DNA from: an uncultured Ilyobacter sp.
Lineage (GTDB): Bacteria; Fusobacteriota; Fusobacteriia; Fusobacteriales; Fusobacteriaceae
DNA length: 64,000 bases
Direction of reading: 5' to 3'
Assembly: GCF_963668515.1 (NCBI RefSeq)
Contig: NZ_OY764864.1
Coordinates: 372,001 to 436,000, forward strand
Shown here in pieces: positions 45,974 to 55,725 of the stretch; within the stretch, counting starts at the first letter, position 1, and every line of letters begins with the position of its first letter. The notes beneath the pieces are model-generated. The model did not search any database. It was not told the origin of the DNA and was given only the letters and a program-made list of their open reading frames with translations. Made by a program: the position numbers and the translations under genes.

Positions 45974-47575
45974 ATGAAAATAATAGCAATAATACCTGCG
46001 AGAGCAGGGTCAAAAGGAGTTCCAAATAAAAATATAAGATTATTAAATGGAAAACCTTTAGTGTATTATTCAATAAAAAATGCATTAGAGAGTCAATATA
46101 TAGATGAAGTTATCGTTTCTACAGATTCGAAAGAAGTAGAAATAATTGCAAAACAAATGGGAGCCAAAGTAAGGTGGAGAGATGAAAGACTCTGTGGAGA
46201 TGAAGTAACTTTAGATGGTGTTATATATGATGCTATCAAAGATAAAAAGTGTGATTATGTAATTACAATGCAACCAACGTCTCCTACATTAGATAAGGCT
46301 ACATTAGATAATGCTATAAAGTATGCCATAGAAAATGATTTAGATACAGTTATATCAGGTGTGAATACTCCTCATTTGGCTTGGAAAAAAGATGAAAATA
46401 ATAATAAATATCCAGATTATAAAGAAAGATTAAATAGACAATATTTACCACCGTATTATCTAGAAACAGGTGCGTTTGTAATTTCCAAAAAAAATGTAGT
46501 CACTGAAAAAACAAGAATAGGAAAAAAAGTGGATATATATGAAATTTCAGAAAATGAAGCTATAGATATAGATACTTTTGCAGATCTAAAATACTGCGAA
46601 GATATTATGAATAATCAAAAAGTTGCATTTTATGTAAATGGTAATACTAAAAGAGGGATGGGACATATTTATAGATGTCTAGAATTAGCTGATGAATTTT
46701 ATGTTAAACCAGATATATATTATGATATTAATCAAACAGATATAAATTTATTTGGAACAACAACTCATAATTTAATAGGTGTAGATGGAATTCAAGAATT
46801 ATTTGAAATTTTATCAGAGAATAAATATAATTTATTTATAAATGATGTATTAAATACAACAATTGATTATATGATTGCTCTAAAAAAATGTAATCCAGCA
46901 AAAAAAATAATAAATTTTGAAGATGATGGAGAAGGGATATATAAATCTGATTTAGTAATTAATGCACTTTATCAAGATCCAACAATAGATCATATGAAAA
47001 CAGGAGAAAAATATTATATTTGTGCAAAAACATTTATGTTTTATGAAGCAATTAAAATAAAGGAAGAAGTAAAAAAAATATTTATTTCTTTTGGAGGAGC
47101 AGATCCTCAAAACTATACAGATAGATTGGTGGAGATAGCTAAAAAAGATAAATATAAAAAATATGAATTTATATTTGTAATTGGTAGAGCAAAGCAAAAT
47201 GTAGAAGAATTAATGAAATATAATAGTATCGAAAATATTGAAATGTTATATGATGTCAGGAATATGCCTGAATTGATGTCTGATTGTGATATTGCAATAA
47301 CATCTAGAGGAAGAACTGGATATGAACTGGCTATATTAGGCATACCGACGATAGCAATGGCACAAAACACCAGAGAAGAAAAACATGGATTTGTAAGTCA
47401 TGAAAATGGATTTAACTACATAGGGTTGAATCCAAGTGACTCTATAATAGAATCTAATTTAGATATGTATATAAGTCTTTCATTAGAAGAGAGAGAAAAA
47501 AAACAATCCGAGTTATTGGAACATGATTTAAGAGAGGGAAGAAAAAGAGTAATAAATTTAATAAACAGTTTATAG
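45974..47575 (+). CDS. Fusion: CMP-nonulosonate (sialic/legionaminic acid) synthetase + PseG-like domain
   Basis: A 533-residue two-domain protein. Residues 1 to about 215 are a NeuA-type cytidylyltransferase (IIAIIPARAGSKGVPNKN, MQPTSPTLDKATLDN, AIDIDTFADL). Residues from about 218 match the PseG/SpsG group (VNGNTKRGMGHIYRCLELAD, ISFGGADPQNYTDR, ITSRGRTGYELAILGIPTI), UDP-sugar hydrolases or glycosyltransferase-like proteins. ATG 45974 is chosen for its AGGAGAA; the frame from 45941 overlaps the polymerase gene. With NeuB next door it implies a sialic-acid-like sugar (perhaps legionaminic or pseudaminic). Confidence 0.88.
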   Translation: MKIIAIIPARAGSKGVPNKNIRLLNGKPLVYYSIKNALESQYIDEVIVSTDSKEVEIIAKQMGAKVRWRDERLCGDEVTLDGVIYDAIKDKKCDYVITMQPTSPTLDKATLDNAIKYAIENDLDTVISGVNTPHLAWKKDENNNKYPDYKERLNRQYLPPYYLETGAFVISKKNVVTEKTRIGKKVDIYEISENEAIDIDTFADLKYCEDIMNNQKVAFYVNGNTKRGMGHIYRCLELADEFYVKPDIYYDINQTDINLFGTTTHNLIGVDGIQELFEILSENKYNLFINDVLNTTIDYMIALKKCNPAKKIINFEDDGEGIYKSDLVINALYQDPTIDHMKTGEKYYICAKTFMFYEAIKIKEEVKKIFISFGGADPQNYTDRLVEIAKKDKYKKYEFIFVIGRAKQNVEELMKYNSIENIEMLYDVRNMPELMSDCDIAITSRGRTGYELAILGIPTIAMAQNTREEKHGFVSHENGFNYIGLNPSDSIIESNLDMYISLSLEEREKKQSELLEHDLREGRKRVINLINSL

Positions 47576-47588
47576 GAGGCAAAATATA

Positions 47589-48626
47589 ATGAAAAAACCA
47601 TATTTTATAGCAGAAGTAGGAGTAAATTTTTATGATACGGCAAGAGTAGAAGGCATAACACCATTAGAAGCAGCAAAAAAATATGTCTTTGAAGCAAAAA
47701 AAGGTGGAGCAGATGCAGTTAAATTTCAATCATATAAGGCTGATACAATAGTTTCAAAAAAATCACCAGCTTATTGGGATTTAAGTAAAGAGCCTACAAA
47801 AACTCAACATGGATTATTTCAAAAACATGATGGATTTGAAAAAACAGACTATCAAGCTCTTTGTGATTATTCAAAGGAATTAGGTATTGATTTTATGTCA
47901 ACACCATTTGATTTTGATTCGGCAGATTATCTATACGATATGATAGATATTTATAAAATTTCATCTTCGGATTTATCAAATATACCATTCATTAGGCATA
48001 TAGCGAAAAAAGGTAAACCTATTTATATTTCAGCAGGGGCAGCGTATATTTCAGAAGTGGAGGAAGCTGTAAGGGTAATAAAAGAAGAAGGGTGTACAGA
48101 TATTTGTGTATTACACTGTATTTTATCTTATCCAACAAAAAATGAGGATGCTAACTTAAACATGATAAAACATTTAAAACAAATATTTCCAGATATAAAA
48201 ATTGGATATAGTGATCATACTATGCCAGATAAAACAATGACAATATTAACTACGGCTTATTTATTTGGTGCTGAAATAATAGAGAAGCATTTTACATTAG
48301 ATAAAACATTAAGTGGAAATGACCATTATCATGCTATGGATGCAGAGGATATGAGGATGGCAGTGGATAATTTTGAATTATTACAAGTTATCAGAGGACA
48401 ATATAATAAAACAGTTTTAGAATGTGAAAAAACCCCTAGAAGAGAAGCAAGAAGATCTTTAGTATTGACTAGAAATATGAAAAAAGGTGAAATAATAAAA
48501 GTGGAAGATATAATGATAAAAAGACCAGGAACAGGGATAAAACCGGAGTACCTTGAGATAGTAATAGGAAGAGCAGCAACTAAAGATTTAGAAGAAGATA
48601 CAGTGTTAACATGGGAGATGGTATAG
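47589..48626 (+). CDS. neuB: NeuB-family nonulosonic acid synthase
   Basis: A 345-residue PEP-condensing aldolase that makes N-acetylneuraminate, legionaminate or a relative from a hexosamine and PEP. The TIM-barrel carries YFIAEVGVNF, GGADAVKFQSYKADTI, DFMSTPFD and IGYSDHTMP; EKHFTLDKTLSGNDHYHAMD binds the substrate, and residues ~285-345 form a SAF antifreeze-like domain (RRSLVLTRNMKKGEIIKVED). Which of the NeuB, LegI or PseI products is made cannot be told. AGGAGG precedes the ATG. Confidence 0.93.
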   Translation: MKKPYFIAEVGVNFYDTARVEGITPLEAAKKYVFEAKKGGADAVKFQSYKADTIVSKKSPAYWDLSKEPTKTQHGLFQKHDGFEKTDYQALCDYSKELGIDFMSTPFDFDSADYLYDMIDIYKISSSDLSNIPFIRHIAKKGKPIYISAGAAYISEVEEAVRVIKEEGCTDICVLHCILSYPTKNEDANLNMIKHLKQIFPDIKIGYSDHTMPDKTMTILTTAYLFGAEIIEKHFTLDKTLSGNDHYHAMDAEDMRMAVDNFELLQVIRGQYNKTVLECEKTPRREARRSLVLTRNMKKGEIIKVEDIMIKRPGTGIKPEYLEIVIGRAATKDLEEDTVLTWEMV

Positions 48627-48627
48627 T

Positions 48628-49713
48628 TTGAAAAAATATTATACAATAGGTCCTTTAGTGATTTCTTTATTTGGAGAACATAAAAAATTTAAAGAATTTT
48701 CCAAATATTTTCAAGGTGATATACTAGAAGATAGATCCTCTAATATTGATATAGAAATAAAAATTTTAGATATATCAAAGAAAGATTTTGAACCTAAATA
48801 CTATTCGAGTAGCATAGAATTAACAAATGATTCATTTTATAAAAATGAGAGTAATTTTGATTATTCAGTTGAAAATTTATTTGAAAATGATAAAATGACA
48901 AAATTGAAAATTTTTCCTAAAAATGATACAAATATTAAGAAAAAAATAAAAAATTTAATAAATGGAGTGAATTTAGAAGAGGAATTTATGAATGAAATAT
49001 TTTCTTATAAATTTTTTTGGAGTATCTTTAGCTTATGTCTTTTAAAAAAGGAAATGATATTTGTACATGGTGGTGCAGTAAGTAATTCTGAAAATAATAT
49101 TTTATTTCTTGGAACTGGAGGATGTGGGAAAACAAGTACCAGTTTTAAATTATTAGAAGGAGATTATAATTATTTATTTGAGGATTTTGGGATATTAGAC
49201 AGTAAAGGAAATATGTATAGTTGTCCTAAATGGATGGCTATTTATCAAAGTGATCTTAAGTTTGGACAAAGTCATTTAGTAAAATGGTTTAGTAATTTAT
49301 CGCTAAAAAAAAGAATATCTTGGAAATTAAAAGTTTTTCTTGGTGGAAACCCTCGAAAAAAAGTTAGTCCTAGAAAAGTGCTAGAAAGTAAAAAAATAGG
49401 GGTGAAAAGTGAAATAGAAACAATTAGGTTTTTAGTTAGATCAAATTGTAAAAAAATAAAAGCAAAAGAAATTAATAAAAAAGAATTAGTGGAAAGAACC
49501 TTTTCAGCAAGTTTTAGAGAGCTAACTCCATTATATGAAATCTTTTCACATCCATTTGCTGTTTCTTTAGATAATAAATTTCCTAAATTTTCAGAAATTG
49601 AAGAAAAGTATAAAAAAATAGCAAATCAAGTCTTTAGTAATAAAAAAGCAATATTATTGGAAATGCCTAAAAAAACTTCACCAAATGAAATTATAGAGTT
49701 GTTGAGAAAATAA
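48628..49713 (+). CDS. HPr-kinase-like P-loop protein in the polysaccharide locus
   Basis: A 361-residue protein. The middle carries a Walker A (FLGTGGCGKTSTSFKLLEGD) after MIFVHGGAVSNSENN, the arrangement of HPr kinase/phosphorylase-like ATPases found in capsule and lantibiotic loci, followed by LFEDFGILDSKG. N- and C-terminal parts are not recognised. It starts with TTG one base after neuB stops. It probably phosphorylates or senses something in the pathway; substrate unknown. Confidence 0.68.
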   Translation: MKKYYTIGPLVISLFGEHKKFKEFSKYFQGDILEDRSSNIDIEIKILDISKKDFEPKYYSSSIELTNDSFYKNESNFDYSVENLFENDKMTKLKIFPKNDTNIKKKIKNLINGVNLEEEFMNEIFSYKFFWSIFSLCLLKKEMIFVHGGAVSNSENNILFLGTGGCGKTSTSFKLLEGDYNYLFEDFGILDSKGNMYSCPKWMAIYQSDLKFGQSHLVKWFSNLSLKKRISWKLKVFLGGNPRKKVSPRKVLESKKIGVKSEIETIRFLVRSNCKKIKAKEINKKELVERTFSASFRELTPLYEIFSHPFAVSLDNKFPKFSEIEEKYKKIANQVFSNKKAILLEMPKKTSPNEIIELLRK

Positions 49714-49778
49714 AAGCCTAGGAAGTCTTAATATTTTTTAGCAGAGCTACTTAAATATTGAATTTAAAGGAATGAGAA

Positions 49779-50720
49779 ATGGAAAATAAAAATTATGATT
49801 TAATTTTAAAAGAACTTGGTTTAATAGAAGAAAAAATCATTTTTAAAAATGATAGAAAAAAAAGGGTAACCTCTTTAGTAAAGGACAATAATGATAAAAA
49901 CTATATTTTGAAATGGAATTGTGAATCAAATAAGAAAGAGTTAGAAAATTTAAAAAATGAAATTATATTTTATAATAAACTAAAATATAATTTCATTCCT
50001 AAGCTTATGAAACATGGAAAAAATTATATTTTAATTGAGTATATAGAGTCATATTCATTAAGAGAATGGACATTAAATTATCTGAAATTAAAAAAAGATG
50101 ATTTTTTAGAAGATGAATTCAAAATAGTTATTAAAAAAATGTGTGAGATATTTTCAAATTTTTATTTGATAAACGATAAAATAAAATTTGAAAAAAGACA
50201 ATTACATTATGAATTAAAAGAAATGTCTAATAAACTTTTATTAAGTGGACCTATGGGAACAAAACCAAATGTATTTTATAAAATGACTAATTCTATTGTG
50301 AGAAAATTATTTTTAGAGAAAAGAGTTTTAAATATAGTCGGTCAAGTAAAGGATTTAAAATCATCATTTATTCATAGAGATCTTCATTTAAATAATTTAT
50401 TGATAGAAAAAAATAAAAATAAATTATTTTTAATAGATTTAGAGAATAGTAGTGAAGGTTTGATAGTCAGGGATTTATGTTATATATATCCTATGCTTTA
50501 TTTATTATTAGAAGGAAAAGAAAATCATAGATCCTATTTAGAAAAAATATTTTATGAAAAACATCCTGATAAAAATAATTTATGTGAGTATAAAAAAATA
50601 AATAAATTTTTACTAAAAGTAATATCATTAAATAATAGATTTAGAAAAGACATAAGTATTTTACAATACTTAAAATTGCTAAAAGATTTCATATTGATTA
50701 AAGAAGAAAAGGTAATATAA
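49779..50720 (+). CDS. APH/choline-kinase-like phosphotransferase
   Basis: A 313-residue kinase-fold protein. The nucleotide Lys is in NYILKWNCESNKKELENL, the catalytic loop is FIHRDLHLNNLLIEKN (HxDxxxxN) near residue 210, and the metal Asp is in LFLIDLENSSEG. Relatives phosphorylate sugars, choline, aminoglycosides or lipopolysaccharide heptose. In this locus a sugar or modifying group of the polymer is the likely substrate, which is inference. Strongly AT-rich. Confidence 0.78.
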   Translation: MENKNYDLILKELGLIEEKIIFKNDRKKRVTSLVKDNNDKNYILKWNCESNKKELENLKNEIIFYNKLKYNFIPKLMKHGKNYILIEYIESYSLREWTLNYLKLKKDDFLEDEFKIVIKKMCEIFSNFYLINDKIKFEKRQLHYELKEMSNKLLLSGPMGTKPNVFYKMTNSIVRKLFLEKRVLNIVGQVKDLKSSFIHRDLHLNNLLIEKNKNKLFLIDLENSSEGLIVRDLCYIYPMLYLLLEGKENHRSYLEKIFYEKHPDKNNLCEYKKINKFLLKVISLNNRFRKDISILQYLKLLKDFILIKEEKVI

Positions 50721-50774
50721 ATTATATGTTAATTTTTTTTAAAAATGGTCAATTTTATGAGGGGAGAGTCAAGG

Positions 50775-51461
50775 ATGATTAAATATCTAAAATATATAAT
50801 ACCACACGAAATTTTTCAAAGATTAACTATTATTTATTATAAGAAAAAGAAAATATATATTGGAAAAAATATAGATTTGGTGTCTTCAAAATTAGAAAAG
50901 AATTGTAGATTAGCAGCAAATTCTTCGATTAGGTATTCTGCACTTGGTAAATATTCAAGCATAGGAAGAAATAGTAAAGTTAACTCTGCTAAAATAGGTA
51001 AATTTTGTTCTATTTCTTGGGATTGTACTATAGGAGCTGTGCCACATAATATGAATAATATGTCAATAAATTCATTTCCTTATAAAAAAAGGTTAGGTTT
51101 TATAGAAAAAGATATAGAGTTTCCAATTCAAGAAGTAGAGCTTGGAAATGATGTTTGGGTAGGAGCTAATTCTGTAATAATAAATGGTGTAAAAATAGGA
51201 CATGGTGCTGTAGTAGGAGCAGGGGCAGTAGTAACTAAAAATATTCCACCTTATGCTATTGTTGCAGGAGTACCAGCTAAGATAATAAAATATAGATTTT
51301 CTGAAGAAATAATAAATGAACTTTTAGAAATAGAATGGTGGAATTGTAATGATGTATTTCTTAAAAAAAATCTTGAATTATTTCAAAAAAAATTAACAAA
51401 AGAAGCTTTGATAGAGTTTAAAGAGAATTTAAAAGAGGTTAATAATGGAATCCAAGATTAA
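50775..51461 (+). CDS. Hexapeptide-repeat acyltransferase (CatB/LbH type)
   Basis: A 228-residue left-handed beta-helix enzyme. Repeats such as [20 protein letters not shown] and [19 protein letters not shown], then [18 protein letters not shown], are diagnostic of XAT-class O-acetyltransferases. It probably acetylates a sugar of the polymer. ATG 50775 follows GGGGAGAG; the longer frame from 50745 includes that site. It overlaps the flippase gene by 17 bases. Confidence 0.88.
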   Translation: MIKYLKYIIPHEIFQRLTIIYYKKKKIYIGKNIDLVSSKLEKNCRLAANSSIRYSALGKYSSIGRNSKVNSAKIGKFCSISWDCTIGAVPHNMNNMSINSFPYKKRLGFIEKDIEFPIQEVELGNDVWVGANSVIINGVKIGHGAVVGAGAVVTKNIPPYAIVAGVPAKIIKYRFSEEIINELLEIEWWNCNDVFLKKNLELFQKKLTKEALIEFKENLKEVNNGIQD

Positions 51462-52878
51462 ACATTTAATAAATTATATCGTTGGTAATTTTTTTACAAA
51501 AGCATTAGCCTTTTTAAGTATACCCATTTTAACTAGATTATTAACAACTGAAGATTATGGAATAATATCTCTTTATGAAAGTTTAGTAATGATTTTTATA
51601 CCTATAATAGGTTTAGGAATGAGTACAGGAATTTCTAGAAATTATTTTGAAAAAAATAACAAGTTTGAAATTTTTTTAAAAAATAATTTACTATTTCTTT
51701 TTATTTTTGCAGGGATAACAAGTATATTATTATATATGGGTTCTTATAGGATAGCTAATCAATTACATCTAGATTATAAAATAGTAAGAATGGCAATTTT
51801 AGGAGGGGTTTTAGGAATAATTTTTGATATTTATCAAAGATTATTAATGTCTTCTAAAAAAAGTAAAGAATATAATATTGTAAGTGTAAGTAAAAGTTTG
51901 CTAGTATTATCTTTAACATTTTTTTTTGCATATAAATTTGAAGAAAAATTTTATTCGAAAATATACGCAACTTTAATTTTTGGGATATTATTTTTAATAA
52001 TATTAGTAGTTAAATATAGAAAAAATATAAAGAAATTTAAGATTGATATAAATCATGTAAAATATACTTTAAGTTATAGTTTACCTTTAGTTCCAGCAAT
52101 TTTATCTAATTTTATCTTAGCTCAATTTGATAGAGTTGCAATTACTAATATAACTGGGAATATATCAGATACAGGACTGTATTCTTTTGCTTATAATGTA
52201 GGAATGATACAGCAGGTGATAGTTTTAGCAATAATAAATACTCTTAGACCTTATTTTTATGAATATTTAAATGAGGGGAAATATGTAGAAATAAATAAAA
52301 TGGTAAAAAAATATTCTAAGTTTGTATATGTATCAGCAATTGGATTAATATTATTTTCAAAAGAAATTGTATTGATTATGGCAAATGAAAATTATTACGG
52401 AGCTTTAAATTTAGTACCAATTATAATAATAGGTTATATATTTGTATTTTTTTATACATTATATTTTCAATATGCATCATATGCCAAAAAAACAGGGACT
52501 ATTTCTATTAATACTTTTATAGCCGGAATTTTTAATATATATTTAAACTATAAATATATTCCAGTTTATGGATATAAAGCAGCCGCATATACAACAGTTG
52601 TTTCTTATTTTGTATTATTTATATTACATTACTGTAATTCAAGATTTAATTTAAAAGTAAGAATAATAGCGTTAAAAATATTTTATAAAGATTTTATTTT
52701 ATTTATAGTGATAATTATGATTTCATTTTACATTTTAAATATAAAAAACTTTAGTATTGCTTTCGGTTTGAAATTTATTATAGTATTAATTACTAGTTAT
52801 ATATATTTAGTGAGGGGAAATGAAGAATGGATAAAAAATGGTCTGTTAAAGAAATTTGCGAAAAGATATGGGAAATAG
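51445..52878 (+). CDS. Wzx-type polysaccharide flippase
   Basis: A 477-residue MATE/MVF-superfamily membrane protein with 12-14 helices. It begins [20 protein letters not shown] and contains [20 protein letters not shown], a Wzx N-terminal signature. It moves lipid-linked repeat units across the inner membrane for the Wzy-like polymerase. Its 3' end overlaps the next gene by 52 bases. Confidence 0.9.
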   Translation: MESKIKHLINYIVGNFFTKALAFLSIPILTRLLTTEDYGIISLYESLVMIFIPIIGLGMSTGISRNYFEKNNKFEIFLKNNLLFLFIFAGITSILLYMGSYRIANQLHLDYKIVRMAILGGVLGIIFDIYQRLLMSSKKSKEYNIVSVSKSLLVLSLTFFFAYKFEEKFYSKIYATLIFGILFLIILVVKYRKNIKKFKIDINHVKYTLSYSLPLVPAILSNFILAQFDRVAITNITGNISDTGLYSFAYNVGMIQQVIVLAIINTLRPYFYEYLNEGKYVEINKMVKKYSKFVYVSAIGLILFSKEIVLIMANENYYGALNLVPIIIIGYIFVFFYTLYFQYASYAKKTGTISINTFIAGIFNIYLNYKYIPVYGYKAAAYTTVVSYFVLFILHYCNSRFNLKVRIIALKIFYKDFILFIVIIMISFYILNIKNFSIAFGLKFIIVLITSYIYLVRGNEEWIKNGLLKKFAKRYGK

Positions 52879-54176
52879 AAGAAGAAGAAAAACTTTTTGA
52901 AATTTCAATAGATAATATTTTTGTTTGGGAATTAATAAGGATGGAAGTCTATTATGAAATCACAAAAAAATTAGGTGTTTTTGGGACCCCTCATGCTGAA
53001 AAAATGAGCAAGATTGAAAAAATTAAATATTGGTTAATTCTGTTAAAAGATGCAATTTTAAACAACCCATATTTATATTCTGATAATGCTGATTATTTAA
53101 TTTATGATCATCAGAGAAAAGTAAAAAAGGAGAAGAAATATGTAGACATTTATACTGATTATTTCCTTAAAAATTTAAAAAATAAATTTTTGATAATAGA
53201 AGATCCAGTAGATGGTAAACATTTAAGTTCAAGAGAAAATAATATTAAATTTAATGATTTAATTTTTATAATTTCGGGCATAATATATAAGTTAATGCCA
53301 ATAAAAGAAAACAAATCTTTTCAAAATATTTTTGGGAAATTGAAATCTTTAGAAAAGGCATTTAAGATAGATTTAAATTTAGAAAAATATCTAGAAAAAA
53401 AAATAAAGAAGCATAAAGTGAAATATTTTCTGTATAAAAAATTAATGAAAAAATTAAATGTAAAAAAAGTGTTTGTGGTAGTAAGCTATTGTAAAATAGA
53501 TTTTATAAGAGCCGCAAAAGATTTAGGAATTCAAGTTAATGAATTTCAACATGGGACTATAAGTAAATATCATTTGGGATATAGTTATCCTTATAATTCA
53601 TTGGAATTAAAATATTTTCCAGATAAATTCTATTCTTTTGGAAAATACTGGAATAATTTTTTACCTTCAACAAAATTAGAAATAGAGAATTATGGGTTTA
53701 GACATTTTAGAGAAACAAAATTAAAAGAAAAAGATAAGAAAAAGAATCAAATACTTTTTATTTCTCAAGGTGTAATAGGAGAAAAGTTGTCTGAAATGGC
53801 TATTGAAGTAGCCAAAAAGTTAAAAGGTTATAAAATAATTTATAAATTGCATCCAAGTGAATATAACCGGTGGAATAAATATCAAAATCTTTATAAAAAT
53901 AAAGATTTAAGTAATTTAGAAATAATAGATAATAACAATAAGAATCTATACGAGTTATTTAATGAATCAGAGTATCAGGTAGGAGTTTTTTCAACAGCTA
54001 TTTATGAAGGTTTGGCTTATAGTTGTAAAACTTTACTTTATGATTTACCAGGAATAGAGTATATGAAAGATTTAATAGACGATAATTATTGCTATAAATT
54101 CAGTAATATTGATGAATTTATTTTGAATTTAGAAAAAGGTTTTAATAAAAAAGTTGACCCTAATGACTTCTTTTAA
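52827..54176 (+). CDS. Putative capsule-type or sialyltransferase-like glycosyltransferase
   Basis: A 449-residue soluble protein. The C-terminal half has QVNEFQHGTISKYHLGYSYP, ILFISQGVIGEKLSE, IIYKLHPSEYNRWNKY and VGVFSTAIYEGLAYSCKT. The LHP motif and the Ser-Thr...Glu motif resemble polysialyltransferase/KpsC/CDP-glycerol transferase GT-B enzymes. With CMP-nonulosonate made upstream it could be the transferase that uses it, which is inference. The N-terminal part is not recognised. The ATG sits inside the wzx gene and has no obvious ribosome binding site apart from GGGGAAATGAAG. Confidence 0.62.
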   Translation: MDKKWSVKEICEKIWEIEEEEKLFEISIDNIFVWELIRMEVYYEITKKLGVFGTPHAEKMSKIEKIKYWLILLKDAILNNPYLYSDNADYLIYDHQRKVKKEKKYVDIYTDYFLKNLKNKFLIIEDPVDGKHLSSRENNIKFNDLIFIISGIIYKLMPIKENKSFQNIFGKLKSLEKAFKIDLNLEKYLEKKIKKHKVKYFLYKKLMKKLNVKKVFVVVSYCKIDFIRAAKDLGIQVNEFQHGTISKYHLGYSYPYNSLELKYFPDKFYSFGKYWNNFLPSTKLEIENYGFRHFRETKLKEKDKKKNQILFISQGVIGEKLSEMAIEVAKKLKGYKIIYKLHPSEYNRWNKYQNLYKNKDLSNLEIIDNNNKNLYELFNESEYQVGVFSTAIYEGLAYSCKTLLYDLPGIEYMKDLIDDNYCYKFSNIDEFILNLEKGFNKKVDPNDFF

Positions 54177-54209
54177 GAAATTAATAGGAAAATAAAAAAT
54201 AACAATTGA

Positions 54210-54422
54210 AGGAACTGTTTATATAGAGTTATTAAATGCTGTATTTTATCTAAAAATAATGAGGTAGTGGCACTTTATGTAATAGAAGAAAAGGTGAATA
54301 GAGTAGTTGATGATTTAAATACATTTAAAGAGATTTCAGATGTGATAATTACGAGAATTTATGATGATCTGGAAGATGCAGAAGATAATATATATACTAA
54401 TAATTTATATAAAAGAGATTGA
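54210..54422 (+). pseudogene. Remnant of UDP-glucose 6-dehydrogenase (ugd)
   Basis: The frame reads LSKNNEVVALYVIEEKVNRV (54237-54296), which fits the N-terminal Rossmann region of UDP-glucose dehydrogenases (normally AQNHEVVALDIIEEKV), then runs straight into DDLNTFKEISDVIITRIYDD and a tail ending NIYTNNLYKRD at 54422, which fits the C terminus of the same family (DVIVTNR...DKVYTRDIFGRD). The GxGYVG start and some 300 central residues are absent. So a large internal deletion has left about 70 codons. No start codon with a ribosome binding site is seen. Confidence 0.7.
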
Positions 54423-54440
54423 CTTTATGGAGGATATTCT

Positions 54441-55514
54441 ATGTTAACAGCACTTATAATGGCTGGTGGGAGTGGTGAGAGATTTTGGCCTCTTTCTACC
54501 AAGGAGAGACCAAAGCAACTTCTGAAGCTTGTATCTGATAAATCTATGATAAGAGAGACTGTAGACAGGATACTTCCTATGATACCTGCAGAGAGGATAT
54601 TTATAGGGACCAATATTATACAGGCTCCTGCAGTGAAAGAAGAACTTCCATTTTTACCTGAAGAAAATATAATAATAGAGCCTGCCTTCAAAGACACAGC
54701 AGCAGCAATAGGATATGGTGCTACTTACATTAAAGAACATCTAAAAGAAAATGGGGAACTAACCATGGTTGTCCTGGCTTCTGATCACCTTATAAAAAAC
54801 GAAGATAATTTCAGAAAAAGGATGGAGACAGCTGTAAATTCTGCCAAGAAAGACGGATCTATAGTTACTCTGGGGATAAAACCTACGAAACCTGAAACTG
54901 GCTATGGTTATATAGAGGTAGATGGAGAATGTTACATAGGAGAACCTGCAGTTGTGAGAAGATTTTGGGAGAAGCCAAATGAAGAGAGAGCCGAGAGATA
55001 TATAGATGCAGGAAATTATCTTTGGAACAGTGGTATGTTTATATTTGAGATAAAAACTATATTAGAGGCAATGGAAAAACATATGCCAAAACATTATGCT
55101 GTTTTAGAAGATATTGGTGAAATAATTGGCACAAATAAAATAATTGAAGGAAATACACAGGATCAAATAAAAGAAAAATTTGAAGAGTTTGAGAAAATGT
55201 CAATAGATTTTGGGATTATGGAAAAGGCTGACAATATAAAGGTAATACCTGTGGATTTTGGATGGAATGACATAGGAAGTTTTCCTGCTTTAGAAGATGT
55301 TTTTGATAAAAACGAAAATGGTACCATATGCAAAATAGCCAACTTGATAGAGATTAATTCTAAAAATAATATAGTATTAGGAAATGGGAAGCGTCTCATA
55401 GCCACAGTGGGAATAAATGATACTGTAGTAGTAGAGACTGAGAATTCTATATTGGTGTGCCATAAGGATGAAGCTCAAAATATAAAGAAAATATTGAAAG
55501 AGCTGAAAATCTGA
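54441..55514 (+). CDS. manC: Mannose-1-phosphate guanylyltransferase
   Basis: A 357-residue nucleotidyltransferase making GDP-mannose from mannose-1-P and GTP. The activator loop is MAGGSGERFWPLSTKERPKQ, and other motifs are GTNIIQAPAVKEEL, VVLASDHLIKN, KPETGYGYIEVD, FWEKPNEERAE and DFGWNDIGSF. There is no C-terminal isomerase half. Base composition is back to the chromosomal average. The stop TGA is the first part of a CACGAAT element, so the repeat abuts the gene exactly. Confidence 0.94.
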   Translation: MLTALIMAGGSGERFWPLSTKERPKQLLKLVSDKSMIRETVDRILPMIPAERIFIGTNIIQAPAVKEELPFLPEENIIIEPAFKDTAAAIGYGATYIKEHLKENGELTMVVLASDHLIKNEDNFRKRMETAVNSAKKDGSIVTLGIKPTKPETGYGYIEVDGECYIGEPAVVRRFWEKPNEERAERYIDAGNYLWNSGMFIFEIKTILEAMEKHMPKHYAVLEDIGEIIGTNKIIEGNTQDQIKEKFEEFEKMSIDFGIMEKADNIKVIPVDFGWNDIGSFPALEDVFDKNENGTICKIANLIEINSKNNIVLGNGKRLIATVGINDTVVVETENSILVCHKDEAQNIKKILKELKI

Positions 55515-55690
55515 CCACGAATGGCACTAATTAAAAAGCAAACCTTTGGCCACAGAGTGGATTGAGCTTCACAGAGGAAGACTAAAAGATTTTGTCACGA
55601 ATCTTCTCGAATAGAGAATAAAGAAATAGCACGAATAAAGATAAAATAATGTTTTTATTAGTTAGATTCGTGCAATTCGTGACCAAAAAT
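55513..55690. repeat. CACGAAT/CACAGAG element after manC
   Basis: It begins GACCACGAATGGCACTAATT at the manC stop, contains CACAGAGTGG and a TTTTGTCACGAAT start near 55583, and ends with the inverted edge GATTCGTGCAATTCGTGACC (55665-55684). It can fold into a long imperfect hairpin. Confidence 0.78.
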
Positions 55691-55725
55691 AAATATCTTG
55701 GTTCAAAGCTTTTAGGGGAGAAAAA

